Below are positions 51,916 through 63,500 of a stretch of DNA of 64,000 nt, piece after piece. The translations under genes were made by a program, and so were the position numbers. The DNA is from Rallus limicola (taxonomy: Eukaryota; Chordata; Aves; Gruiformes; Rallidae). The notes below the pieces were generated by a model. That model worked only from the letters and a program-made list of their open reading frames with translations. It did not search any database and was not told the DNA's origin. How positions within the stretch are numbered: the first letter of the stretch is position 1; each line of letters begins with the position of its first letter. The stretch is taken from contig JAKCOZ010000041.1 of the NCBI GenBank assembly GCA_022605955.1, forward strand, positions 4,967,001 to 5,031,000, written 5' to 3'.

Positions 51916-52267
51916 TGGGTCTGGCTAGGATGGAGCTCATTTTCATCACAGCAGCCCATACAGTGCTGGGGTTTGGATCTGTGATTAAAGCAGAGCTGGT
52001 ACCACACAGTGTTAATGCTATTGTCAGGCTATTGCTGAGCACTGTTGCACAGCATCAAGGTTTTCTTCCCTCTGCCCTCTTCCTGTTTTATCCTTCCTCC
52101 CTTTGCCTCCCCAGCCAGCGGGCTGGGGGTGCACAAGGAGTTGGGAGAGGATACAGCCAGGACAGTTGGTGTGAACTGGCCAAAGGGATATTCCAGACCA
52201 GATGATGTTCTCAGCAATAAAAGTTCATAGAAATGAGGACAAAGTGGGAAATGTTCATGGTTCATAA
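51916..52267 (+). mobile_element. Avian ERV LTR, 5' part (interrupted)
   Basis: The segment matches the well-known avian LTR pattern: CTGGCTAGGATGGAGCTCAT, TTTCATCACAGCAGCCCATA, GCTATTGCTGAGCACTGTTG, CACAGCATCAAGG, CCAGCCAGCGGGCTGGGGGT, ACAGCCAGGACAG and CCAAAGGGATATTCCA. A polyadenylation-type AATAAA sits at 52216-52221. The LTR is broken off by CR1 insertions at about 52268 and resumes at about 52880. No viral coding region is adjacent, so it is a solo LTR remnant. Confidence 0.82.
52216..52221 (+). promoter_or_regulatory. AATAAA motif in the LTR
   Basis: The hexamer lies in TCAGCAATAAAAGTTCATAG, at the position where related avian LTRs carry their polyadenylation signal. Whether it is active here is unknown, since the LTR's downstream part is displaced by the CR1 insertions. 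Confidence 0.5.
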
Positions 52268-52500
52268 AAATCACAGAATGCTTTGGGTTGGAAGGCACCT
52301 CAAAGATCATCTAGTTCCTACCGTCTGCCCTGGGCAGGGACACTCTCCCTTAGACCAGGCTGTCCACAGTCCCATCCAACTTCGCCTTGAACCTTGTCAG
52401 GGATGGGGAATTCACAACTCCTCTGGAAAGCCTGTTCCAGTGCTTCACCACTATCACAGTAAGAAGTTTTTATCTTGTATCTAATCTAAATTTACCCTAG
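52268..52500 (-). mobile_element. CR1 LINE fragment, nested in the LTR (first)
   Basis: The inverted 3' end (AAATCACAGAATGCTTTGGG, TTGGAAGGCACC, CAAAGATCATCTAGTTCC) is followed by CTGGGCAGGGACACTC, AGGGATGGGGAATTCACAAC and TCTAATCTAAATTTACCC. It ends directly against the 3' end of a second CR1. It interrupts the LTR. Confidence 0.92.
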
Positions 52501-52879
52501 AATAGAATCTTTAAGGTTGGAAAAGACCTCTAGAGTCATCAAGTCCAACCATTTGTCCAATACCACCATGTCAACTAAACCATGTTCTGGGGTGCCACAT
52601 CTGCATGTTTTTTCAACCCCTCCAGGGATGGTGACTCCACCACTTCCCTGGGCAGCCTGGTCCAGTGCCTGACCACCTACTGGAGACCTCTCATCCAAGT
52701 GCTGTTGGGAGAAGAGACCAACCCCCACCTCACTACAACCTCCTTTCAGGTACTTGCAAAGTGTGATCAGGTCTCCCCTCAGCCTCCTCCAGGCTAAGCA
52801 ACCCCAGTTCCTTCAGCCACTTCTTGTAAGACTTGCACTCCAGACCCTTCATCAGCTTTTCTGCCCTTCTCTGGACCCA
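52501..52879 (-). mobile_element. CR1 LINE fragment, nested in the LTR (second)
   Basis: A second inverted CR1 starts at AGAATAGAATCTTTAAGGTT and GGAAAAGACCTCTAGAGTCA, runs through CAGGGATGGTGACTCCACCA, GATCAGGTCTCCCCTCAGCC and CTTGCACTCCAGACCC, and ends at TTCTCTGGACCCA. It is a different subfamily from its left neighbour (TTGGAAAAGACC versus TTGGAAGGCACC). The two lie head to tail in the same direction. Confidence 0.92.
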
Positions 52880-52998
52880 CACTAAACTGTGTTATCTCTA
52901 CACTTAGGGGGTTTTTTTTCTTAATTTTCACCCATTTTATTCTCTCCCCATTGCATAGGGGTAGAGAGCAACGTGCCAGCCAGGGTCACTGAAATACA
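52880..52998 (+). mobile_element. Avian ERV LTR, 3' part (resumed)
   Basis: Immediately after the second CR1 the sequence reads ACTAAACTGTGTTATCTCTA, then TTTTCACCCATTTTATTCTC, TCCCCATTGCATAGGGG, AGAGAGCAACGTGCCAGCCA and GGGTCACTGAAATACA. This order (ATTAAACTG..TTATCTC, ATTCTCTCCCC, then a GCCAGCCAGGGT-type end) is the 3' third of the same avian LTR class as 51916-52267. The match is diverged; a middle part of the LTR appears to be missing. Confidence 0.65.
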
Positions 52999-53761
52999 GT
53001 CCGTGGCTGTAGGACATGACATGACTTGTGTGCTGGTCCCTGAGACCTGCCTTATCTCAAGCCCTTGGCCAGCCCATCCGCACATCATCTGTCAGCATGG
53101 TGCAGGCAGCTTCCCTGCCCTGCTCTTCGATCCATCTGCCTGAATGTGCCTGTGTGACTGTGCCTGGTCACACCAAATCCCTCGTCAATGCATTAACAGA
53201 TGTAAATGTATTTCAGTACAGTAAAAGACAGAAGCTTAACTACTTGGTGAGAAACCCCAGGTTGCTATGTCTCAGTGAGCAGTGCTAGGACACTCCCACA
53301 GTTAGCAGGGAGCTGCTAGAAAGGTCTGGAGTCAGCAGCAGTTCTGGGGGACAGTTGAGTTTCTGGAGGTAGCAAACAACCCTGAAGGAAGAGTAAATGT
53401 TGCCAAACATAAATGTATTCTGTGTAACTCACATGCTGCTTCATCTTCTTAAATCTAAGCATTTCATTTTACATAAACAGGTTTGTTCTTACTTCCCAGC
53501 ATTCTCCTTCCACGCTGAAGATACACTGTCAAACGACCATCCCATATCCAAAATCTGAAGAGCCATTAGATGGTTTCTAACATATCTGGCAGGATCAGTA
53601 AAAACTTCTCATTGAGCATCAGTAGAACTTCTCACAGAGCATGTCACATACTGGCTGTGTGTGAGCTACATAGAAACAAAATGTTCCAGCACAGACCTAT
53701 CAACTTCATAACTAACCTCACATGGAAGAGAAGGGGAAAAAAGAAAAGAAATCACATTTTA
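52999..53761. other. Unique noncoding DNA between LTR remnant and CR1
   Basis: The 86-codon plus-strand frame at 53028-53288 has no recognised family. The first 170 bp is moderately GC-rich and could be further diverged retroelement sequence, but I cannot support that. Confidence 0.45.
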
Positions 53762-54415
53762 GAATCACTGAATCACAGACTGGCCTGGGTTGGAGGGAAA
53801 CTTAAAGATCCTAAAGTCCCAGCCCCCTGCCATGGGCAGGGACACCTCTCACCACCCCAGGCTGCTCAAGACCCCATCCAATCTGGCCTTGAACACCTCT
53901 AGGGAGAGGGCGGGTACTACCTCCCTGGGCACCCTGTGCCAGGGGCTCACCACCCTCACAGCAAAGAATTCCTCCTAATATCCAATCTGAATCTGCCCCC
54001 TTCCAATTTAAAACCATTTCCCCTCATCCTATCACTACATGTCCTTCTAAGAAATCCCTCCCCAGCTTTCCTGTAGACTCTTGAGGTACTGGCAGACCAC
54101 TAAAAGATCCCCCAGAGCCTTCTCTTTTCCAAGTTGAACAAGCCCAATTATCTCAACCTGACTTCATAGGAGAGTTGCTCCAGCCATCTCCATAACCCTT
54201 CCTCTGGACCCGTTCCAACAGGTCCAGGTCCTTGTTATGTTGAGGACTCCAGAACCAGACCCAGTACTCTAGGGGGGGTCTCACAAGAGTGTAGTAGAGA
54301 GGCAGAATGTCCTCCATTGACCTGCTGGCAATGGTCCTTTTGATGCAGCCCAGGATATGGTTGGCCTTCTGGGCTTTGAGTGTGCATTGTCAGCTCATGT
54401 TGAGCTTTCCCCCCA
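53762..54415 (-). mobile_element. CR1 LINE fragment
   Basis: The inverted 3' end (AGAATCACTGAATCACAGAC, GGCCTGGGTTGGAGGGAAAC) is followed by CTGCCATGGGCAGGGACACC, CATCCAATCTGGCCTTGAAC, ATTCCTCCTAATATCCAATC, TTTCCCCTCATCCTATCAC, CCCAGAGCCTTCTCTTTTCC, and GGTTGGCCTTCTGGGCTTTG. About 650 bp remain. Similarity ends near CCCCCCACATATAATCC. No useful reading frame survives. Confidence 0.93.
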
Positions 54416-57400
54416 CATATAATCCAATTATCACAACCCAAACCTCCTGTTCATCTCCATCCCCCACTGAAACAATAACAGGCTCTCCCACCGTGCATCC
54501 AGACACGAGTCAGAAAGACCAATGCACAAGGCACAAAGCAACAAATACTGTGGCATGAGACCAGCTGTGAATGCACAGTGTGCGGGGACGGCAGTTCTGT
54601 GCTGCACGCAGGCCTGACACACCCAGCACATAGTGCAGGCCGCTGCAGGTGCCTGGCTTTGCCACCCTCTAAGGCAGCGACCGCGCTGCTGATGCATAAC
54701 ACACTGCTAGCATACATTCAAAGCCCTGTGTTGTAAGGCAGCTACTGAAACAAACCCTCCAGGAACCTCGGGCATTAACACACCCCAAAGCCCCACATCT
54801 CATCGCTGCAGTTTGCATTTGCTACACCAAAGTGCCCAAGCACTGGCAGTGTACCTTCCTGCGCAGAATTAACGGTATCAGTAGTTACACAAGTCTGTGA
54901 GCTCATCAGAGTAACAAGATCAAGTATATATCTTCACTAAAGAATGCGAACACCATTGACATGACCCAGATCATCATGAGGACTGCTAAATTTCAATTAG
55001 CTTTGAGCTATGCTGATAGGACTTCACTAATAATTGCATGATTTTCTTGAGGAAAATTTTCAATTTTTTATGAGGCAGGAGAGGGCATGAAATCGTAAGT
55101 TCTTTTTCACTCCTTAAATGTAAAAATCATTAAGAATAAATGTATTGGATTAGAGAGAGAGCAGGAGGAAAGATAGCCCAGTAAGGGAGGCAATGATTTG
55201 GGATTTGAGAAGTATGAATTCAAATCCTGGCTCTGCTATACTCCCTCTCCTGGCACATCAGTCAGGCAGTTCAATTTTCTGGTTTCTCCTTCTGTAATAA
55301 AGAGATAATGACACATAGTAATCTCACAGGAATTTTGGGGCTTGATATCTCTTAAATGCCACAACGCTATGGAAATGAACTTGATCAAAAACATCTTAAT
55401 GCTGCAATCTGGAGACTATCCAGAGTGCACGCAATTGCCAGTGGGAGGATTCTAAGCTGAGTGTTTACATGCATGTGAACATTTCCATAAAGCCAGAATA
55501 AGAAAGTGTCTGCAATGTAATGTCTATGAAGGAAATATCTCAGCTGTGCCAGAAAACAGGCTGCTATGTACGGTAAATTCAGATCCTAAGGTTAATCCAT
55601 ATCCAACCCCTATAGCTTTTACTTGGTAGACTCAAAACCCCAGTTACAAAGACAGAGGATTTAGAAAGTTCACAGAGGAATCCATCAGAAAGAAACACTG
55701 ACAGCATTCCTAAAGGAAACAAGAAATTATTAGATATTTCTTCACATGTACATTTGTATACAGCCAAGCCCAAATTACAAAGCTAACTCTCCTTAAGGAA
55801 TTAGAGCTCACAATCATCTAGGGTAGTATTTCCAAACAACCACTTGTGCTAGGAGTCTGTGTTCAAGTAGCATGTCCTATGCAGTGGCAGCAAGCCTTGT
55901 GCTCTTTAATCTGCTTTTAGGGAGTAACTTCTGAATCTCATATGTGCCTAAGCAAACACATACGTGTGTAATTATCCACCGCAGCGATTAAGCACATTGT
56001 TCACACATAAGCCCCTCCCTTTTCCCAGTTTTGGTAGCCTCAGGTTCTAGCAGTGGCTTAACAGCAATTGATGTAAAGCTGCTGCTACAGGCCTGCTCTT
56101 TTGCAAAGATCATCCGAGGTTTCACTGATAGAAACTTCCAGTTAGTGACACACAACAAAAAAAAAACCTTTTCTCCCCCTATGGGAAATGCAATAACATG
56201 AAAGCTGGAACATGCAGCCTAAAACGATGCAAAACCAAGCCCTAAACCACACAAAGTCAGTATATTTAGTTCCCAATGCAGGAAAGAGTTAAAGATTGAT
56301 CGTATAACACTAAATATGTGTCTAACTAATGGAAAAGTAATATTACAAATCAAGCACCTAAAGCTGCATTATCTTGCACCAGCACAAGAAAGAATTCAAG
56401 CACAGGGCTTAGATCCCTTGGTTAAGCTTTTTCTGAAGAAAAAAACATCCATGAACATATTCTCCTGCTTATCATTAGGAGCGTGTAAATGCCTCACTGC
56501 TTCTGGTCCTTAATGAATTCCTACAATAACTGTTGAAGATATTTGAAGATATCGCAAAACAACACTGAACAATATGACAATGGTGCAGATACTAACAACT
56601 AAACAGTTCCCCATCCTAGCTCAGATGAGGTAATGGAGCAGAACTTACTGCTTCATTTATGTTATCTACCATTCTTCAACCCTTTTTTATTGTAATTCAC
56701 AGATATCAGTAATTCTAAGTGCTTCAATTTTAAAAATATTCAACTCTCTAGACTAATACCATCATTCAGCCAACATTACAATACAGAGAGATGAATAAAT
56801 AAGAATGCAATCATTAAAATCTTTTTTCCTTATACATTTATTACAAAAAGGTTATAATACTGGTTTATTTCTAAGAGCATTATGATATTGTATAATAGCT
56901 CTCTCTCACAATTATTTTGTTCACGCTTCTCAGGTAGAAATCCCTAGATCACACTCAACTTCTCCATTTCCTCTGGGGAATGCAACATTGCTGTGCAAAA
57001 CAGATTTACTGTATTAACAATTTTAAAAGATGTGTTTAATGAGGGGGGGAAAGGACCCATAATCCCTGATAATAAAACATTTTCAATGCAATAATAGCTA
57101 TTTTTCAGCTATTTATTTCAACATGTTTACAATTCAAATGAAAACACAGCTCTAGAATTAGGGGAAAGGGTTTAAGTGCCTTTCTTTCAATGTATAGGCC
57201 TTTACAGCACAGGGACTAGTTCTGTGTCACTGACAGATTGTAGAAGTGAAGGAAAGACTGCTTGGAGACCAACAGCATGTTTGCACACACCCACTGATGC
57301 ACACACTGGGGCTTAAAATGTGGATAGTCATGGCAGATCTTCCAAAGGATGCAACTACCAAATGAACCAACTAACATGGAGCAGCACCACTCTCTCATCC

Positions 57401-57479
57401 TTTCGCTATTACCTTACAAATTTCTAGCCAGGGAAGCGTGTTAGCAATAAAGCAATGGCAACGGCAACCCTTAACCACA
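54416..57479. other. Unique noncoding DNA
   Basis: A small CpG-containing GC-rich patch lies at 54575-54700, next to the CR1 end; open minus-strand frames there are compositional. An AT-rich stretch at 54985-55090 includes CTAATAATTGCATGATTTTC, a POU/homeodomain-like word cluster, and AATTTTCAATTTTTTATGAG. No gene recognised. Confidence 0.5.
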
Positions 57480-57535
57480 CTTAGGGGTCCCTCCCAGCTC
57501 GGTACAGCCTGCAATTCTCTGGTTCTCTGACTCCC
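57480..57535 (+). mobile_element. Very short CR1-like 3' tail
   Basis: CTTAGGGGTCCCTCCCAGCT, then CAATTCTCTGGTTCTCTGAC resembles the last 50-60 bp of CR1 (AGGTCCCTTCCA.., then ATTCTGTGATTCTGTGA). No more internal CR1 sequence precedes it, and the match is short enough that chance or a different LINE end is possible. Confidence 0.45.
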
Positions 57536-58031
57536 TGTTTATCAAGCTACATACCAGCTATACACACCTGAGGGTTAAGAAAAAAGAACCAAACAGACAA
57601 GTACACAGACCTCTCAGAAAGCAGCTGCACAAACTTGCTGCGAAACATGGAGAGGATTACAGCTTGCTTTACTTCTGAGCTGTTTTCAGAGAATATAGGT
57701 GGGATGGCAGAGAGAAATGGCCGCTTTGCCAAAGCATTACAACTTTAGGCAGGGGAATTGCACAGGGGAGGCTAAGCACAATAATTCAGCTTTCCAAATA
57801 AGCTAGACTTGAAGAAAGGCAATACAACCACTGCAACTGCCTGGCCTCCTGACTGGGTAACCAGCCAGTGACCTTCCCGTCACTCGAGCTGATCCCTGCT
57901 GTTACACACAAGACCAACCCCATCTCTTGTCTCTCCATTTTAGCCAGCATACAATGCCAGAACCCAGAGATCATGGAAGGTGTTGCTGCCTGACACTGTT
58001 CTGCGGTATTCCTACCCTCGTGAATTCCAGT
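57536..58031. other. Unique noncoding DNA
   Basis: Minus-strand frames at 57547-57732 and 57786-57974 are short, in different phases, and unrecognised. Nothing else was seen. Confidence 0.5.
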
Positions 58032-58386
58032 TCACGATACTAGAATGGGAAAGAAAGCTTCAGTAAAGGGAATGATGGTGGGCTTTGCTGCCTTAAGTTT
58101 TACAGCCACTTCTGCTACAAACTTGTCTTGCCAGTCACTCCTTGTCCTTGATTTTCCATTGTATGTTTGGTGCAATTCTATCTCCTTTGCCTGTGGTGGT
58201 TTTTTTTTTAGTTGTTGTTTTCCAGAACTGTCTTTCACTGCTTTGTTTACCGGTTTGCTCAGTGCGCTGCAGCTTTGCTTGAGTACTGTAGACATCATTG
58301 CACAATTAACAGAAGGTCAGATGACAAATCAATCCATAGGCTATCCGATAGGCTCAGCCAACTACATTACAAAACCAAATTTTTAA
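58032..58386. other. Locus open on both strands
   Basis: A plus-strand frame with a true ATG (58045-58386, 113 codons) overlaps almost completely a minus-strand frame with a true ATG (58032-58298, 88 codons). The minus product is Lys/Ser/Ala-rich with a KKKPPQAKE stretch from a short A-run; the plus product is hydrophobic and Cys/Ser/Phe-rich. Neither matches a family I know. No strong splice site bounds either one. It may be chance, a decayed retrocopy or an unannotated small gene; chance is most likely. Confidence 0.2.
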
Positions 58387-60452
58387 AATGGGAGATTTCT
58401 CTTAATTAAACTGTTTAATCCATACAGACCGCAACGCGCTTGGCTATCAAATGAAATTCAACTGAAGCCCACCGAACACAAGGTTTGCTGTGATTAGTAC
58501 ACAGGCTTTTTGATGTCTGTGACAGAAGTTGCATTTCATTTGTTTCGTCACATACAATTCCATACTCTTAACCCATCCGGGTTGGATTGGTATTGCTATT
58601 TTTAAATGCTTCTGCTAAATAAGGGAATGGGACAAACCATTTTATAATCAGCAATGTACTACATGTGTACACCGTGTCACGGGTGAATAGGGCACAACGC
58701 CCAGCCATATGGTGTACTTAAGAGCCAACTCATCTACATAGTCTGTTACCAGGCAACATGCTGGACCTCAGTCTCAGCTCAGTAAAAAAATGACCTCTCA
58801 GCCCTACGAGTCGATTGGTATTCATTGTGCTGGTTAGGCTGGGATCACAGGGGAAAATAATAAAACCAATTATGCACATTGAGATTTCGCAGCATTAAAC
58901 CTTCCCCAAATTCCAAATGACCATTTTCTTCTTTCTTGTCATATATCCCACATCTCTGTGCTTAGCTTGTTGAAGGAAGATTAATATCTTTTCCTCCAAC
59001 TACATTTATAGATACCGAAGCACTACATTCACAGTCAAATTAATGTTAGCTTCCTAGAAACAGGCCGGTAATTATCTCGGGGACCACTGCCTCCCCTGGG
59101 TTAGAAACCCCAACCTCATCCCTGCAATTTCTAACAGAATTTTTCTAACAAAAGCTGTCAATCGCATCACATTCCACGAAGAGCTGTAAGGGTATTCGCT
59201 GGTAGAAAATACTGTTCATGACAGAGGAAAAGCTAAAAGCAACAAGCATGCTGAGCACTACAGAATTGATTTAAATCTGTACTCAAGATGAACAGAGGTT
59301 TTTTTCCCCTTTTCCTCCTCCCCCCGCCCCGTAACCAGGCAGCCTTTTTGAAATAATGAAATCTCTTTTCAAAGACTCTGAAGAGGAAGATTGTGTTCAG
59401 TGTAGGAGAATAAATATAAACCTGTTCTTTCTAACAAGGACTGCATGTCTAATTTTTTCAATGACATTAAACTTAACTGTGTTGGAGCAGAACTCCACTG
59501 CAACTATTAACACATACAAATAAAAAAGTTAATCTAGTCTATTATTCTGTCCAAACACACGTGCAACTTGTTATGTGCTTCTTTGCTCAGTGTGTGGAAA
59601 GTTATATCTAAGTGTATATAAACTACCACCCATTTTCAGTCAGCACAGTACAGAACAAGCCAAGCCTGTTCCCCAATACTAAATGTTAGAGCACTGAAAT
59701 TCATTTTAAGCAAAGGACTATTAAAAATTGTTTAAGAAATGCCAGAAATACACCCATCACCAACCATACCCATAGTTTTTTCTGATACTTCTGTACTTAT
59801 TGTCACAGATAAAGAAAGTTCTATCCCGATTAAAAAGTGCTAAATCAATATTGTTTCTAAGTATGGGTAAAAAACTAAAAACTTTAGAAGAAAAATAAAT
59901 TCCAAGCAGAGAAGAGTAACAAATGGTTTGGGTTTAAAAGGCTCTTCTCAGGAAGGACAAAAATGAAAAATGAAGCAACACAAATACTTTTTTACATATC
60001 CTATAAATTTTGGAGCTTAATTCATATTATTCCCTCTTCTGACATCACGAGTGCATTTATAAAGGAAAGCATGATGAATTAGCCCTAGCTGTTAGGACTA
60101 ATCTGCATACAAAATAAGCTATTTCTGACTGAATCAGCCAAAAGTAAAATAAATATGACCATGACATCACCTTAACATGTTAACGGGAAATAACGAGAGA
60201 GAACCACGTCACCCTCCAGCCGGGACAGGGAGGATTGCTGTCTAAGCCTGTCACCAGCCAGCTGCTCTTTCCAGCAGACTGGGATGGGTCAGGTCTCCTA
60301 CTGTGGATCTACTGGTCTGGCAATCCAGCGCCGGCATGGCAAGCCATGAAGTCTAAAGTACTGCTTCATTCATGACGACAGCACCACACAGATGTCACTC
60401 AAGTTCCAAGGAAAATGGATAAGCAGACAACAATAAAAATCAGTGTACTTAC
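58387..60452. other. Unique noncoding DNA
   Basis: No recognisable repeat across about 2 kb. Content includes CpG-bearing but otherwise AT-rich sequence at 58420-58830, a polypyrimidine tract at 59299-59330 (T run into CCTCCTCCCCCC) and a GC-rich patch at 60200-60350. The lack of transposons in 54.4-64 kb apart from one 55-bp tail contrasts with the CR1-dense interval before it. Confidence 0.45.
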
Positions 60453-60515
60453 TGAAAGAAGGCTCGGATCATGAAAACAGTAGGCACCACTTTCATGGGG
60501 CTTCTCTGTAGTTTC
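60453..60515 (-). other. Candidate 63-nt cassette exon
   Basis: On the minus strand a strong 3' splice site (AATGTGTTTTTCTTTCCTTAG) precedes 63 nt and then a consensus 5' splice site (TTTCA|GTAAGTACAC). The length is a multiple of three. Two frames are open: one of 21 codons starting ETTEKPHESG and ending DPSLLS, and one giving 20 codons starting KLQRSPMKVV. The third has a stop. I recognise neither. Splice-site quality makes this one of the better exon candidates, but short open segments carry little weight. Confidence 0.25.
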
Positions 60516-63500
60516 CTAAGGAAAGAAAAACACATTCTTACTGAGGCAAGAGATTGAGAGGACATCACAGTTCTGCCCCACACCCATAGAAGGCTGAAGG
60601 TAGGTTTCAAGATTCAAAGTGTTATAACAAAAAATGAATATTGGGGATGCATTATGTGGGCTCTCACAAGAAGGGCTGCATGTATTACTGGGTGATATCT
60701 GCACTGTGGTTGCAGTACAAAGCCCGACAGCAAAATCTGCTTGCTGATTCACAAATACCACCAAATATTTTATTATTTATTTATCAAGCAGTCAATGGGC
60801 AGGAAGAACTTCCAGACAGTTTGCATTTATTTGAAACCTAACCTCACCTACTCAGACATGCAATCACTATGTCACAAGGCAAAACTCTTCCCAAGACAGG
60901 TCTCTGTTTCAACAGAAACTCACAGCTGGGATTTCCTTCTGGTGCATTCTTCAATTGAAAATTTCAAGCAATTTTACAAAAGAAAAATGACCATAAAATC
61001 CATAAACAAAAGGGGCTTTACAAAATATATTATACACACATACCACCGGGGATTTTTCTTTCAGGGTAATTTTCCTTATTGATAAGCAGCTAGTGACATT
61101 TTACTGAACTGTTCATTGAATTTGGGAAGTTACAGGAAGCTCAGCCATGGTTTTCATAACAGCTTCTCCTGACATGCTTTTTTTCACTTCCATGTGCAAA
61201 AGGTAGAATGTACTCTCTGAGACAATTACTTTTTAAACTAATAACACTACATATTTTGAGTCCTACCTAGGGCAGTATACTACCAAAGCATCCATAGATA
61301 AATTTAATATTAATGCACTTCAACAAAATTCCACACAGTAATATCCCCCCCAATTCGTTATACCTTATATGTGATTTAATTTTAGACAAAAATAAAAATC
61401 ATAAATCAAAAATTAGCAGTGGCTATCTCTAGTACAGTTGAGGATAAACAGCAGGGCCAGTGAGGGACATGTTCTACAAGCATGTCCTGTAACACTGCAA
61501 CTATCACACGTACTGATAAAAAACCCCAATCTGACAAAGAGGAGCACCAGAAAACCTGCTCTGCTCTCCTCAGAGCAGGGACATCACTAGGAGATTATCT
61601 ATCAAAGTGAGATCCAACTTCACACCTGAAGCCCCCAGCAGTGACTGCAACCATCTTACTGCCCAAAGTCTCACATGAATCCCTTCTTGAGCTGAAGACA
61701 TGTTTGTTCTGGAAATAAACAAACCAAACCATACAAAAATCCCACAGAACAGCTCCCGTAAGATTGCTGCATCTGCAGATAAACTACATATTAAAACTAC
61801 TGCATCTTCTCCTTTCTGGGTACTGTTCCTCTGTGTGAGAGCACAGACACCCGAGTAGAGCACAAGTAAATTCATGGCATCAGGAGTTCCTTAAAAATCT
61901 CTAAGGGGAAGATTTTCAAAATAATTATCCTACATTTTCAAAAATCACATCTGATCTGGGGCCATCCTGCAATGCCACAGCCAACCTTCTTCACCGGCAA
62001 CAAAATGGAGCTGAATCACTGAAAATGAAGTCTCTTGCGTCTTCTCCATTGGGTACCTGTGATTCCCAATTTGAAATCACGGCATGTCTTCCAATGTAAA
62101 CTTTCACTTTACAGAATAGGTACTGATCAAAATATTGTGGAAACATTCTATTTCCAGCTGCTACTGGCAGGATTCCTTATTTGTCCTGCTGACTTGGCGT
62201 TAAAGTTTAACCAAAGAGAAATCATTCGTTTTGCCTAATTTCACAGGACTGTGCAACCACTCCCTAATTTCTTCCACACAGAAATATTAGAGTTTTATGT
62301 TCTACCTTGCAAAAACATTCTTCAAAAATATTTAGCAATCTGAGTATGAGAAGCACAGAGAGAATTTCCTCAAAACAAATGGTCTATGAGCACCTGCCTG
62401 GGTGGGAGCAGACCTCCACCCACAGGCCTCTACTCTGGAGGTATTTTCTTACCATCTTGTTGGCCAAAAGGAAGAGTAGCCCATTCACAAACTTTACAGA
62501 GGTTTGTAAAGCTTTCCCCACAGCCAGTCCCTAGGCTAGCTTGCCTGAGCCGCTGCAGCCATCCTACGTAACACAAGGTAGGAAAGGAAAGCTGCTGGCG
62601 TGGGGCACCTGGAGGCTCTCGCAAACCAGGCAGGCGATGCTGATGCTCCATCAGCTATTGCTCACAACAACATTGGAATTCCAAGGCTCCCAAAGGCCAC
62701 TGTGCAGAAACTGCAGATATTACAAATACTTTGTGTGTCATCTAGCTACTCCAGCAATATCTGAACAAGAAGAAAGATTTCCCAGTCATATAGTCATGCT
62801 TAGATGTAGCAAATTTTAGCAGAAGGAAATAGAGCTGTAAAATGCTAATAATTCTGTGGGAAACAAACCACGTTCTGATAAAATTCTATTTACAAGTCTC
62901 AAGATAACCTAGTTGACTATGATGGACTTTGACATTATACCTTATTATCCTCTGTACTGCCATGAAATGTCATTAAGACTGTCTGCACAGCTAAAAGCAG
63001 CCGTGTGGAGAAACACAAGACAGGCATTTTCAAGCACTGCATTTTCTTTTCCACAACTGTCATGTATCGGAGCAAAACAAGAAGCAGGCTCTTGTTCTGC
63101 ACTCCTACCACATGGAGATAAATATACAATTAGCCACATTTTGCTTGCACCTGGTATGACAACATTTGTGTGTGACAGGCAGAGAGCAGAACGGCAGCAC
63201 CCTTACAATGGGCAGCAGAGCTGCCATCCAGCATAGCTCCGCTCCTCTTCTGAGAAAGGAGAATGGAGCAAAGGGACAAGGAGAAGTCCTGCTAACTATG
63301 TATGTAAAAGTCTGGCGAGGACAATAATGTTTTAAGATTCACTTAAAAATGGAAAAGTTGTATTTTCAGGTGAAAACTTCAGGGGCATGGAGAAGCACTG
63401 AGAATTCCCGGCCTCTTCTCCCTCAGGACACACTGCTCAGGCAGCCAAAATAAGCAGAGGTCATTCTGCTTGTCCAGATTGCCCCAGGCCACGCAGGCTT

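Noticed and set aside
52895..53170. Possible extension of the LTR or internal ERV sequence to 53170
   Set aside because: Only the part up to about 52998 follows the LTR pattern. The remainder has no recognisable similarity that I can support by eye.
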